From Methylomonas subterranea (GTDB lineage: Bacteria; Pseudomonadota; Gammaproteobacteria; Methylococcales; Methylomonadaceae): DNA of 64,000 nt. How positions within the stretch are numbered: position 1 is the first letter of the stretch; the number at the start of each line of letters is the position of its first letter. A program made the translations under genes and the position numbers. The stretch lies in NCBI RefSeq assembly GCF_024505185.1, contig NZ_JANIBJ010000026.1, forward strand, positions 1-64,000, read 5' to 3'. This document shows, one piece after another, positions 55,118 to 63,724 of this stretch. Under the pieces are notes generated by a model that was not told the origin of the DNA, made no database searches, and saw nothing but the letters and a program-made list of their open reading frames with translations.

Positions 55118-57034
55118 GTGACCGATCTTAGCGAGGTCTTTGGCGACGGCGGCGCGTTGGCAAGTGTCATCTCGGCGTATTCGCCGCGCGCTGCCCAGAT
55201 TGAAATGGCGCAAGCCATCGCCGACGCGATAGCCGATCAGAGGCATCTGATCGCGGAAGCCGGCACCGGCACCGGAAAAACTTTTGCCTATCTGATTCCG
55301 GCGATTTTATCCCGCAAAAAGGTCATCGTCTCCACCGGCACCAAAAATCTGCAGGATCAGCTGTTCAATAAAGACATCCCGCTCATCCGTAAAGCGCTGC
55401 CGCGCATGCCCTTCAAAGCCAGCTTGTTGAAGGGTCGCGGCAATTATCTATGCACCTATCGATTGGAACAGGCATTGAATGCTTCGTTCGGCTACGGCAA
55501 GGAAGAGGCTGCCGCCCTGGCGCAAATCAAGGCCTGGTCCAAGCGCACCAAGGTCGGCGACGTCTCGGAAGTAGTGGATGTACACGACGGCGATCCGGTC
55601 TGGTTTCATGCCACATCTACCGCCGATAATTGCTTGGGTCAAGACTGCCCGGACTATGCCGACTGCTTTTTGACCAAGGCCCGCAAGCAGGCTCAGGAAG
55701 CGGATATCGTGGTGGTGAATCACCATTTGTTATGCGCCGACTGGTCGATACGCGAAATCGGTTTCGGCGAATTGTTGCCGGATGCCGAAGTGGTCATTAT
55801 CGACGAGGCTCATCAACTGGCCGATACCGCATCGAATTTTTTGGGCGTAACGCTCAGCGGCAAACAATTGACCGATCTGGCCGACGATACGCTGGCGGAA
55901 TACTTTACCGATGCCAAGGATATGCCGGATCTGCGGACGGCTTGCGAAGATTTGCAATTGGAAGTCAAGGATATGCGGCTGGCCTTCGGTCTGGAATTGC
56001 GCCGAGGCGATTGGCGGGATATCGAAACCAACCCCAAATTAGTCGGTGCATTGGAGTCCTTGCAAAAACAACTGGCCCGACTGACTAATCAACTGGAACG
56101 CGCTTCGGTGCGCGGTAAAGGCTTGGAGTCCTGCTTCGATAGGGCGGAAACGCTGGATATGCAACTGGAAACCCTGATTAACGACCAGGACGGACAGTGG
56201 ATCAAATGGTACGAAACCTACAGCAAGTCGTTTACCCTCAGCCGCACGCCGCTGGATATCGCCAAGGAATTCCGGGGCTTCATGGCTCGGCACAAAGCCA
56301 GCTGGATATTTACCTCGGCCACCTTAAGCGTGGCGAACAATTTCGTCCACTTTGCCAAAAGCTTGGGTTTAAGCAGCGAACTGGGCCGCAGTTGGGAGAG
56401 TCCCTTCGATTATCCCAATCAGGCCTTGTTTTATCACCCCAAGGGGTTGCCGCAACCCAGCGATCCGGCGTTTACCGACAAGATCCTCGAGTTCGCCCTG
56501 CCGGTATTGGAAGCCAGCCGGGGGCGGGCGTTTTTTCTGTTTACCAGTCACCGGGCCTTGCAGCGGGCCGCGCAATTGTTGGAAGGCAAAATCGATCATC
56601 CCTTGCTGGTGCAAGGCAGTCGCTCAAAAGGCGTTTTGCTGGATCAGTTCAAGGAATTGGGTAATGCGGTGTTGTTGGCCACCGCCAGCTTTTGGGAAGG
56701 CGTGGACGTGCGCGGCGATGCTTTGTCTTGCGTGATTATCGACAAGTTGCCGTTTGCCTCGCCGGGCGACCCGGTACTGAAGGCGCGCATGAATGCGCTG
56801 GAGAAACAGGGCCGCAACCCGTTCTTCGAGCAGCAACTGCCCGCCGCCATCATCATGCTGCGGCAGGGGGTGGGACGCTTGATTCGGGATGTCAACGACA
56901 GGGGCGTGTTGATGGTGTGCGATCCGCGCCTGCTGAAAAAGTCCTATGGACAGATGTTTTTGGATAGCGTGCCGGCGATGAGGCGCAGCCGGGATATTGA
57001 AGATGTAAGGCGATTTTTTGCCGGCGAGGAATAG
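55118..57034 (+). CDS. yoaA: ATP-dependent helicase YoaA/DinG family (XPD-like)
   Basis: 638 residues. Walker A EAGTGTGKTFAYLIP, DEAH box in VIIDEAHQLADT, and C-terminal motifs ATASFWEGVDVRG and LRQGVGRLIR. Four cysteines expected for the XPD/YoaA 4Fe-4S cluster are visible around residues 110-190 (LCTYR, DNCLGQDCPDYADC). Length matches YoaA rather than the longer DinG. Unwinds 5'-3' in replication repair. GTG start at 55118. tsaB starts 2 bp after the stop, the E. coli yoaA-tsaB order. Confidence 0.92.
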   Translation: MTDLSEVFGDGGALASVISAYSPRAAQIEMAQAIADAIADQRHLIAEAGTGTGKTFAYLIPAILSRKKVIVSTGTKNLQDQLFNKDIPLIRKALPRMPFKASLLKGRGNYLCTYRLEQALNASFGYGKEEAAALAQIKAWSKRTKVGDVSEVVDVHDGDPVWFHATSTADNCLGQDCPDYADCFLTKARKQAQEADIVVVNHHLLCADWSIREIGFGELLPDAEVVIIDEAHQLADTASNFLGVTLSGKQLTDLADDTLAEYFTDAKDMPDLRTACEDLQLEVKDMRLAFGLELRRGDWRDIETNPKLVGALESLQKQLARLTNQLERASVRGKGLESCFDRAETLDMQLETLINDQDGQWIKWYETYSKSFTLSRTPLDIAKEFRGFMARHKASWIFTSATLSVANNFVHFAKSLGLSSELGRSWESPFDYPNQALFYHPKGLPQPSDPAFTDKILEFALPVLEASRGRAFFLFTSHRALQRAAQLLEGKIDHPLLVQGSRSKGVLLDQFKELGNAVLLATASFWEGVDVRGDALSCVIIDKLPFASPGDPVLKARMNALEKQGRNPFFEQQLPAAIIMLRQGVGRLIRDVNDRGVLMVCDPRLLKKSYGQMFLDSVPAMRRSRDIEDVRRFFAGEE

Positions 57035-57036
57035 CG

Positions 57037-57720
57037 TTGAAATTATTGGCAGTAGAAACCTCCACCGATGCCTGTTCGGCGGCCTTGTTTATCGACGGCG
57101 AGATCAGGGAAAAATTCGAACTGGCCCCGCGCGAGCACACCAAGCTGATTTTACCGATGATAGACAGTTTGATGGCGGACGCCCAACTCAAGCCGCAACA
57201 GCTCGATGCGGTGGCCTTGAGCCGGGGGCCGGGCTCGTTTACCGGCGTGCGCATCGCCACCGGGGTGGTGCATGGGATTGCCTTCGGCGCTGATATTCCG
57301 GTGGTGCCGGTATCCACGCTGGCGGCCATTGCCCAGGATTTTTTCGACCGCCAGCCGGAGGATGCGGCATTTGTTGCCATGGATGCCCGCATGCATGAAA
57401 TTTTTTGGGGCGTTTATCGGCGCAATACGCTGGGTTTGGCGAAATTGCTGGGCCACGAAGCGGTCACGCCGGCCGGCGAGGTGTCGTTTCCGGACCTGAC
57501 GGGCGCCGGCGTGGGGTCCGGTTGGACCGTGCACGGCGAAACTTTGGGAGCGCTTTTGGGCTCGCGGGTGAAAAAGATCGACAGCGAAGTCTGGCCGCGC
57601 GCCGCCTGCATTGCTCGCTTGGGCGCGCATGATTTTGCCAACGGTCTGGCCGTGCCGGTCGAACAGGCAATGCCGGTTTATCTGCGGGACAAAGTCGCTA
57701 AAAAGCAGTCGGAAAGATAA
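57037..57720 (+). CDS. tsaB: tRNA threonylcarbamoyladenosine biosynthesis protein TsaB
   Basis: 227 residues of the ASKHA fold: LLAVETSTDACSAALFIDG, the ALSRGPGSFTGVRIATGVVHG motif and VAMDARMHEIFWG. A partner of TsaD and TsaE in forming t6A37 in ANN-decoding tRNAs. The start is TTG at 57037, since the family N-terminus (MKLLAVETS) begins there. 2 bp after yoaA and 36 bp before the YciO/Sua5-type gene, another protein linked to the pathway by fold. Confidence 0.95.
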   Translation: MKLLAVETSTDACSAALFIDGEIREKFELAPREHTKLILPMIDSLMADAQLKPQQLDAVALSRGPGSFTGVRIATGVVHGIAFGADIPVVPVSTLAAIAQDFFDRQPEDAAFVAMDARMHEIFWGVYRRNTLGLAKLLGHEAVTPAGEVSFPDLTGAGVGSGWTVHGETLGALLGSRVKKIDSEVWPRAACIARLGAHDFANGLAVPVEQAMPVYLRDKVAKKQSER

Positions 57721-57756
57721 GGTACAATGGCCGCTATTTAAGCCTTATCAGCGCAC

Positions 57757-58380
57757 ATGGCCGAGTTTCTGGAAATCCACCCGCAAAATCCGCAACCACG
57801 ATTGATTCAGCAGGTGGTGAATGTCATCCGGAACGGCGGGGTTATCGTCTATCCAACCGATGCTTCCTATGCCTTGGGGGCGCAAATCGGCGACAAGCAG
57901 GCCATGGATAGCATGCGGCGCATCCGCCGCCTGGACGACAACCACAATTTCACTTTGCTGTGCAACGATTTGTCGCAAGTATCGACCTTCACCAAAATGG
58001 GCAACGATGCCCACCGCCTGATCAAAAAACTCACGCCCGGTCCGTTTACCTTTTTATTGGATGCCACCCGCGAAGTACCGCGCCGCCTGCAGCACCCCAA
58101 AAAGAAAACCATAGGCGTGCGGATTACCGATAACAATATCGCCAGGGCCTTGCTGGAACAACTGGGCGAGCCCTTGCTGACCACGACCCTGATTTTGCCG
58201 GGCGAGGACGAGGCCATGGCCGACCCCTACGACATCCGGCAAAAGCTGGACCGCGAGTTGGACTTGATCGTCGACGGCGGTATCATCGATTATAAGCCGA
58301 CCACCGTGATCGCCTGCATGGACAATGTGATAGAGATTGTCAGGCAGGGTATCGGTCAGGCACCCATGTTGGAGAATTGA
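57757..58380 (+). CDS. yciO: YciO/Sua5/YrdC-type protein
   Basis: 207 residues. YrdC fold with GVIVYPTDASYALG, LTPGPFTFLLDATREVPRRL and KKKTIGVRITDN. The lengths and PTDASYALG variant point to YciO rather than TsaC or Sua5; YciO resembles TsaC but lacks clear t6A activity in E. coli. Role unclear. Overlaps the spacing of the M50 protease gene tightly (ATG 2 bp after the stop). Confidence 0.9.
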   Translation: MAEFLEIHPQNPQPRLIQQVVNVIRNGGVIVYPTDASYALGAQIGDKQAMDSMRRIRRLDDNHNFTLLCNDLSQVSTFTKMGNDAHRLIKKLTPGPFTFLLDATREVPRRLQHPKKKTIGVRITDNNIARALLEQLGEPLLTTTLILPGEDEAMADPYDIRQKLDRELDLIVDGGIIDYKPTTVIACMDNVIEIVRQGIGQAPMLEN

Positions 58381-58382
58381 AT

Positions 58383-59036
58383 ATGATGGACGAACTGACG
58401 CTGGTACAGCGCATAGTGGTATGGCTGTTACCGGTGGTTTTTGCCATTACCGTGCATGAGGTGGCGCACGGCTGGATGGCTAAGCAATACGGTGACAAGA
58501 CCGCCGATCAACAAGGCCGCTTAACACTCAATCCCTTGAAACATATCGATCCGGTCGGGACCATTATCGTGCCGGGCCTGTTATTGATTACCTTTACCGG
58601 GTTTATTTTTGGTTGGGCCAAACCGGTACCGGTCGATGCGCGCAATTTCAAAAACCCTAAAAAAGCCATGATGATGGTGGCATTGGCCGGGCCGCTATCC
58701 AATCTGTTGATGGCCGTCGGCTGGGCCTTGCTGATACGCCTAGGGGTGGCCATTGAGGTGGAATACGTTTCCATGCCTTTGATTTACAGCGGAGTAGCTG
58801 GCATCACCATCAATCTGGTGTTGGCCTTGATCAACCTGCTGCCCATTCCGCCGCTGGACGGCAGCCGCGTTCTGTCCGGCCTGCTGCCCGACTACTGGGC
58901 TTGGCGTTATAATCAGTTGGAGCGTTGGGGTTTTTTGATTCTACTGATATTGTTGGCCAGCAATGTATTGAGCATGGTTTTGGCTTATCCGCTGTATTAT
59001 GTTCAACAGCTTTTTTTTAATCTGGCCGGATTGTGA
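58383..59036 (+). CDS. Site-2-protease-like M50 membrane metallopeptidase
   Basis: 217 residues, at least four hydrophobic segments. Zinc-binding motif ITVHEVAHGWMA (HExxH) and the second metal-site motif NLLPIPPLDGSRVL. Rhomboid-like small M50B family (YwhC/FtsH-interacting type), substrate unknown. The ATG at 58383 follows GGAG with 8-nt spacing; an in-frame TTG lies 6 nt upstream. In many gammaproteobacteria this gene precedes scpA, as here. Confidence 0.92.
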   Translation: MMDELTLVQRIVVWLLPVVFAITVHEVAHGWMAKQYGDKTADQQGRLTLNPLKHIDPVGTIIVPGLLLITFTGFIFGWAKPVPVDARNFKNPKKAMMMVALAGPLSNLLMAVGWALLIRLGVAIEVEYVSMPLIYSGVAGITINLVLALINLLPIPPLDGSRVLSGLLPDYWAWRYNQLERWGFLILLILLASNVLSMVLAYPLYYVQQLFFNLAGL

Positions 59037-59076
59037 AATCGTTTAATCGTCCTGGCTGCGTTAATGGCGCACAGCC

Positions 59077-59901
59077 ATGAATTCGGATGCCTTGGAATCG
59101 AGGTCCGAGATTCCCCTGCCGCTAGCCATGGTACAGGGTCAACCTTACCAGGACCTGCCCGACGATCTGTATATTCCGCCCGATGCGCTGACCGTATTTC
59201 TGGAGGCGTTCGAAGGGCCGTTGGATTTATTGCTTTATTTGATTCGGCGGCAGAATCTGGATATTCTGAATATTCCGATTGCGCAGATTACCAAACAATA
59301 TATTGCCTACATCGATATGATGGACAGCCTGCGCTTGGAATTGGCGGCGGAATATCTGGTGATGGCGGCGTTGTTGGCGGAAATCAAATCGCGCATGCTG
59401 TTGCCTCGCCAACCGGAAAGCGAAGAGGAAGAAGAGGACCCGCGGGCGTTTCTGATTCGCAAGCTGCAGGAATACGAGGCTATAAAAAAAGTGGCCGAAG
59501 AAATCGACATGCTGCCTCGCAACGAGCGCGATACTTTTGAAGTTACGGTCGATACGTCCACGGTCATTGTCAGCCAAATTCAGCCGGATGTGGAACTCAA
59601 GGAATTATTGCTGGCGTTTCAGGATGTTTTGAAACGCGCCCGGCAACTCAGTCACCATCAAATAACCAAAGAGCCCTTATCAGTCCGTGAACGAATGGCA
59701 GCCATTTTGGAAAAACTTAACCGAACAGATCAACTCCCTTTCGCAGCGTGTTTTACCGGAAGTGAAGGAAAAAACGGGGTGGTTGTCGCGTTTCTTGCCA
59801 TCCTTGAGCTCTCCAAGGAACGAATCGTCGACATCATCCAGCCAGAGCCCTACGCCGCCATTTATATCGGAATCCGCGCCAACGCCGATAGCGGCGATTG
59901 A
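59077..59901 (+). CDS. scpA: Segregation and condensation protein ScpA
   Basis: 274 residues. Kleisin partner of SMC for chromosome condensation. Family motifs: FLEAFEGPLDLLLYLIRRQNLDI (two pieces), AAEYLVMAALLAEIKSRMLLP, then an acidic linker (SEEEEEDP), and the C-terminal winged-helix (VAFLAILELSKERIV; the last ~40 residues). The ATG at 59077 gives the family length. The frame overlaps the open upstream extension of scpB by 215 bp. Confidence 0.94.
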   Translation: MNSDALESRSEIPLPLAMVQGQPYQDLPDDLYIPPDALTVFLEAFEGPLDLLLYLIRRQNLDILNIPIAQITKQYIAYIDMMDSLRLELAAEYLVMAALLAEIKSRMLLPRQPESEEEEEDPRAFLIRKLQEYEAIKKVAEEIDMLPRNERDTFEVTVDTSTVIVSQIQPDVELKELLLAFQDVLKRARQLSHHQITKEPLSVRERMAAILEKLNRTDQLPFAACFTGSEGKNGVVVAFLAILELSKERIVDIIQPEPYAAIYIGIRANADSGD

Positions 59902-60205
59902 CGAAGCGCCAGCGGAAATTTCAAGCGACCATGTCGTTCCGGAGATTAAAGCCAAGCCCCGCAAGTCCAGAGCAAAACCGGCTCCCGTTACGGTGGTGGT
60001 GCAAGCGCGGCGGAAGGCGATTCGCTTTCCCAAAGTGTGGACGCCGGAACTGCGCGGGCGGCTTACCATCCGGACGCCCGCCAAGGTCCGTAAACCCGTT
60101 GCGCGCTTGCCGGCCGGCTGGGCGGTTACACTGCGCGCCAATGCCGGCGGGCCGATAAGTATTGAATGCCGACAACCTTTATCCGTATTATCGACAGAGT
60201 TTGAC

Positions 60206-60880
60206 GTGAATACCAAACGCATCGTGGAAGCCATTTTGTTTGCCGCCAATAAACCCATGACGGTCAAGCAAATTCAGGAAACCTTTCCCGAACTGGAACA
60301 ACCGGACACCCTGGAAATCCAGAACGCCCTGGAGGCGATTGCCCAGGATTATCTGACCCGGCCCATAGGGTTGAAAAAGCTGGCCAGCGGCTACCGGTTT
60401 CAGGTCAGGGAAGGCCTGGCGCAGTGGGTGACGCGGCTGTTCGAGGAAAAGCCGCCGCGCTATTCCAGGGCCCTGTTGGAAACCTTGTCCATCATCGCCT
60501 ACCGCCAGCCGGTGACGCGTGGCGAAATCGAGGATATACGCGGCGTCAGCGTCAGTTCCGGTATCATCCATACCTTGCTGGAACGCGAATGGATACGCGT
60601 GATTGCGCATAAGGAAGTACCCGGCCGGCCGGCCCTATACGGCACCACCAAACAATTCCTGGATTATTTCAATCTGAGTTCCTTGAGCGAATTGCCGACC
60701 TTGGAAGAAATTACCCAGCTGGATTTTAGTAACGAATCACCAGAGCAGGATTCCCGTGAAACAGCGCAAACAGACCCCGTCGACACCCAAATCTCCAGCG
60801 AATCCGAGGGACGCCAAGCCGAGTCCGCTTCGCGCTCCTCGGCCGAAACCGCCGGTAGCGAAAAAAGAACCCTCCATTAA
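60206..60880 (+). CDS. scpB: Segregation and condensation protein ScpB
   Basis: 224 residues from GTG 60206. Two winged-helix domains: NTKRIVEAILFAANKPMTVKQ, GYRFQVREGLAQWV, then SRALLETLSIIAYRQPVTRGEIEDIRGV (two pieces) and GRPALYGTTKQFLDYFNL. Partner of ScpA and SMC. The GTG has no good Shine-Dalgarno. The same frame is open 519 bp further up to a GTG at 59687, with a Lys/Pro-rich stretch of plausible codon use, so a longer ScpB (397 residues) is possible. The C-terminal 125 bp overlap rluB in another frame. Confidence 0.88.
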   Translation: MNTKRIVEAILFAANKPMTVKQIQETFPELEQPDTLEIQNALEAIAQDYLTRPIGLKKLASGYRFQVREGLAQWVTRLFEEKPPRYSRALLETLSIIAYRQPVTRGEIEDIRGVSVSSGIIHTLLEREWIRVIAHKEVPGRPALYGTTKQFLDYFNLSSLSELPTLEEITQLDFSNESPEQDSRETAQTDPVDTQISSESEGRQAESASRSSAETAGSEKRTLH

Positions 60881-61625
60881 GCCCGCCGCTGGCGGCGAAC
60901 GCATTCAGAAATTGCTGGCGCGGGCCGGATTGGGTTCCAGAAGGGAAATCGAGCGCTGGATAGAGGAGGGTAAGGTTACCGTTAACAATCAGCCTATCCA
61001 GCCCGGTTATCATTTAAAGCCCGGCGATTTTTTGCAGATCAACGGCCGGGTGGTCAAGTGGGAAAAATACGCCGAGCAACCGACCCGGGTACTGGTCTAC
61101 CACAAACCCGTGGGGGAATTGGTCACCCGGCGGGATCCCGAAGGGCGGCCGGTGATTTTTACTCAGTTGCCGCGTTTGGCCGTGGGACGCTGGATTGCGG
61201 TAGGCCGTCTGGATATCAATACCTCCGGTTTGATATTGGTAACCAACAACGGCGAACTGGCCAATCGCTTGATGCATCCGTCGCGGCAGGTCGAGCGGGA
61301 ATATGCGGTGCGCATTTTGGGAGAAGTCGATGAGGCCATGATGCAGCGCTTGCGTGACGGAGTCGAACTGGAGGACGGCCCGGCCCACTTCGATGACGTG
61401 CGTTTTTACGCCGGCGAGGGCGCCAACAAATGGTTTTATGTCACGGTCAAGCAAGGCCGCAACCGTTTGGTGAGGCGCTTGTGGGAATCGCAAGGCGTCA
61501 AGGTCAGCCGGCTGATCCGGGTACGTTATGGCGACGTAACGTTGCCGGAAAAAGTCAGGGCGCACTCCTTTTACGAGTTGGAGGCGGCTGAGTTGAGGGA
61601 CTTGCTGGGGTTTGTCGGCTTATAG
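60756..61625 (+). CDS. rluB: 23S rRNA pseudouridine synthase RluB
   Basis: 289 residues. Lys/Pro-rich N-terminal extension (about 1-45), an S4 RNA-binding domain (RIQKLLARAGLGSRREIERWI) and a RsuA/RluB catalytic domain with the active Asp in VGRLDINTSGL and the GRNRLVRRLWES motif. Makes pseudouridine in 23S rRNA. GTG start at 60756 within the 3' end of scpB (125-bp overlap); scpB-rluB is a common gene pair. Confidence 0.94.
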   Translation: MKQRKQTPSTPKSPANPRDAKPSPLRAPRPKPPVAKKEPSIKPAAGGERIQKLLARAGLGSRREIERWIEEGKVTVNNQPIQPGYHLKPGDFLQINGRVVKWEKYAEQPTRVLVYHKPVGELVTRRDPEGRPVIFTQLPRLAVGRWIAVGRLDINTSGLILVTNNGELANRLMHPSRQVEREYAVRILGEVDEAMMQRLRDGVELEDGPAHFDDVRFYAGEGANKWFYVTVKQGRNRLVRRLWESQGVKVSRLIRVRYGDVTLPEKVRAHSFYELEAAELRDLLGFVGL

Positions 61626-62068
61626 CGGGCTCGCCGCACTCGGGGTCCGAAAAGGGTGGGGCGGGCAGTAAGTCGGTTCTTAACCTAAATCTCACTAAAC
61701 CTTAATATTTTTGTAATACATTAATAGTGGAAAGTGCCTTAGAATAGACCCTAAGGGATTTAATGGCGTGTTTTACCCATTAACGAGGCCTAGGTCAAAC
61801 CTTCCCTCAATGGGTGAACGATGGAGTCTATCATTGGCGGCCGGGTCGCGGGTATTCGCGATTCGGCTTTCGGTAAACAACGCGGATTGCTCGACGACTG
61901 GATGGTTTCAAGCAGATTCGCGTTGGAGTTGCTTTAGGTTGGTTCGGGTTGGGGGGGCTCGATTCTCGCGCCTGGTGCGGGCGCGGTTTATGGGAGTATG
62001 TCGTTTTATGGACGGGGTTGACATATTTGGCGTGTTTGTTTGTATGTCTAAATTTTAGGAGATGTTTT
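61626..62068. other. 443-bp leader region upstream of the PEP-CTERM gene
   Basis: No gene called. A hairpin TTAATGG...CCATTAA lies at 61760-61783, preceded by an A/T-rich stretch with TTGTAATACATTAATAG (from about 61711) that could be promoter DNA. About 290 bp lie between that hairpin and the PEP-CTERM ATG, long for a plain 5' UTR. I looked for a cyclic-di-GMP riboswitch and did not find its conserved segments. Confidence 0.45.
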
Positions 62069-62770
62069 ATGAAAATTTTTAATTCGGTGGTGGCCGCGGC
62101 GGGTCTCGCCTTGGTTTCCGCCGGTGCTAACGCGGCATTGATTTCCGTGCAGGGGGCTACCGTCAGCTTTTCGTTCGATGACAGTATCGCCGGTTATTCA
62201 ATATCCGGAGATACCTTGAGTTTTTTCCCGGCGGGTATTTTGGCCGAGCAAAACGCCAGCGTTGGACTGGATTCATCCAGTTTCTCCATTCCACTGGTGA
62301 ATATTTATGCCAAATCAGGTTATGCCCTGACAGGGCTGGCATTTAAGGAGCAGGGCGATTATCTGCGTATCGAGGACAGCGCGAATACAACTGGGGTAAA
62401 GGTGACCGGGGCATTTTACGTGAACGACGACGCGCAATCCATTTCGCCAAGTCAACCCTTGAGCACCGCATTGTCGCCCAGCGAATTCTTCAATCCTGGG
62501 GCCGAAGCGTCGCTTTGGAGTGCTGAATACAACGTGGCTTTGAACTCCGTGGCGTCGGTGGCGACAAGAGTTGACAACACATTGTTTGCTGGGGTGTTTG
62601 CAAACGGCTTCAATTTTGCCAGTATCCGGCTGGGTCAGTTGGCGTTTTCTCTGAATACCGTTCAACTTTCCGGTCCGCCCGCCGAAGTTCCGCTTCCCGG
62701 CGCTGTATGGTTGTTCGGTTCGGCCTTGGCTGGCGTGCTGGTATCCAGACGCAAAAACCTTGTAGCTTAA
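62069..62770 (+). CDS. PEP-CTERM family exported protein
   Basis: 233 residues. Signal peptide MKIFNSVVAAAGLALVSAGANA-A. The middle is Ser/Ala-rich, beta-strand-like, with no known domain recognised. C-terminal sorting signal VPLPGAVWLFGSALAGVLVSRRK: VPLP motif, hydrophobic segment and basic tail, the variant processed by exosortase in many methanotrophs. Excellent TTAGGAGATG ribosome-binding site. Exported, probably to the surface or exopolysaccharide matrix. Ends in a strong terminator. Confidence 0.85.
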   Translation: MKIFNSVVAAAGLALVSAGANAALISVQGATVSFSFDDSIAGYSISGDTLSFFPAGILAEQNASVGLDSSSFSIPLVNIYAKSGYALTGLAFKEQGDYLRIEDSANTTGVKVTGAFYVNDDAQSISPSQPLSTALSPSEFFNPGAEASLWSAEYNVALNSVASVATRVDNTLFAGVFANGFNFASIRLGQLAFSLNTVQLSGPPAEVPLPGAVWLFGSALAGVLVSRRKNLVA

Positions 62771-62811
62771 GGCGGTTTAGCCGGTTTTTTCGAATCGGCG
62801 CGTCAGTTCGG

Positions 62812-62851
62812 AGCCCGATATGTCCGCTCCGCGGGCAATCGGGCTTTTTTT
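62812..62851 (+). terminator. Intrinsic terminator after the PEP-CTERM gene
   Basis: Stem AGCCCGAT (62812-62819) pairs with ATCGGGCT (62838-62845), with a smaller CCGC...GCGG pairing inside the loop, and a run of seven T follows. Confidence 0.85.
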
Positions 62852-62858
62852 GCCCGCG

Positions 62859-63665
62859 CTAATCCGCTTCCAGTACCCGAAACAGCATTTCCTTCACGGT
62901 TTGCGGGTCGAACGGTTTGTCGCATATTCCGGACACGCCGGCCTTGTAAACGTTGCTCAAGCGGGTTTCATTATCCTCGCTGGTCACCATCAGGATTGGA
63001 ATGACCGCATTGCCCAGCTCGCGGCGAATATATTCAATCATGGCCTGTCCATCCATGACCGGCATGTTGAAGTCCGTGATGATCAAGTCGAACGCATCCT
63101 GGTTTCCGGCGAATATCTCGGCACCCTGACGTCCGTCTTCCGCCTGGGTAATCTGCTGAATACCCATGTTGTTCAAAACCCGGCAAATATGCTTTCTGGC
63201 CAGATTGCTGTCGTCGACCACCAATACCCTGACATTGCGGATGTCGTAATGTTGCAGATCGATTTCTTGCGGGTCGATGAACTCAATGGTCGACCGCAGG
63301 GCGTTTTTTAAATCCCGACGAGCGAATGGCTTGGGCAATATGGCCACGACACCGGCTTGGCGAATGGCGTCCAGAATCTGAAAACTGGATTCGCTGGAAA
63401 TCAGCATAAAGGGAATGTGGCTTAAGGCCTCATCGTGTTTGATCAGTTCGATCAATTCGATGGCGGTCATGTCGGGCAGGTAGAGGCTGCTGATGATCAA
63501 GTCCGGCCTGTGGTGTTGCAGGCTATCGATGGCATCCTTGCCGCTGACCGCGCCTTCTATATTGGCGACACCCTCGTCCCGCAAATGTTGCAGTATGACT
63601 TTCAACTGGGTGTTGGAGGGTTCGATCAGCAAAATAGCCAAATCATGGATGTTGACGGAGTGCAT
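62859..63665 (-). CDS. Tandem double-receiver response regulator
   Basis: 268 residues with two receiver domains and no output domain. The first (about 8-125) lacks the catalytic pocket: the acidic pair reads EPS and the phosphoacceptor position reads Ser (LIISSLYLPDM). The second (about 145-265) is intact: VLVVDDS, Asp in LIITDFNMPVMDG, Thr/Ser in MVTSED and Lys in CDKPFDP. A likely regulator by protein contact. It is divergent from the DUF447 gene. Confidence 0.9.
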   Translation of the reverse strand: MHSVNIHDLAILLIEPSNTQLKVILQHLRDEGVANIEGAVSGKDAIDSLQHHRPDLIISSLYLPDMTAIELIELIKHDEALSHIPFMLISSESSFQILDAIRQAGVVAILPKPFARRDLKNALRSTIEFIDPQEIDLQHYDIRNVRVLVVDDSNLARKHICRVLNNMGIQQITQAEDGRQGAEIFAGNQDAFDLIITDFNMPVMDGQAMIEYIRRELGNAVIPILMVTSEDNETRLSNVYKAGVSGICDKPFDPQTVKEMLFRVLEAD

Positions 63666-63724
63666 GTAATGGTATTCTGCCGGTTTATGAAAAAAGATAA
63701 TATTTCCGAGTTTACCGCTTTTAG

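Noticed and set aside
61626-62068. Cyclic-di-GMP riboswitch upstream of the PEP-CTERM gene
   Set aside because: The GGTCAAACC segment recalls the GEMM core, but the second conserved half and the tetraloop receptor could not be found.
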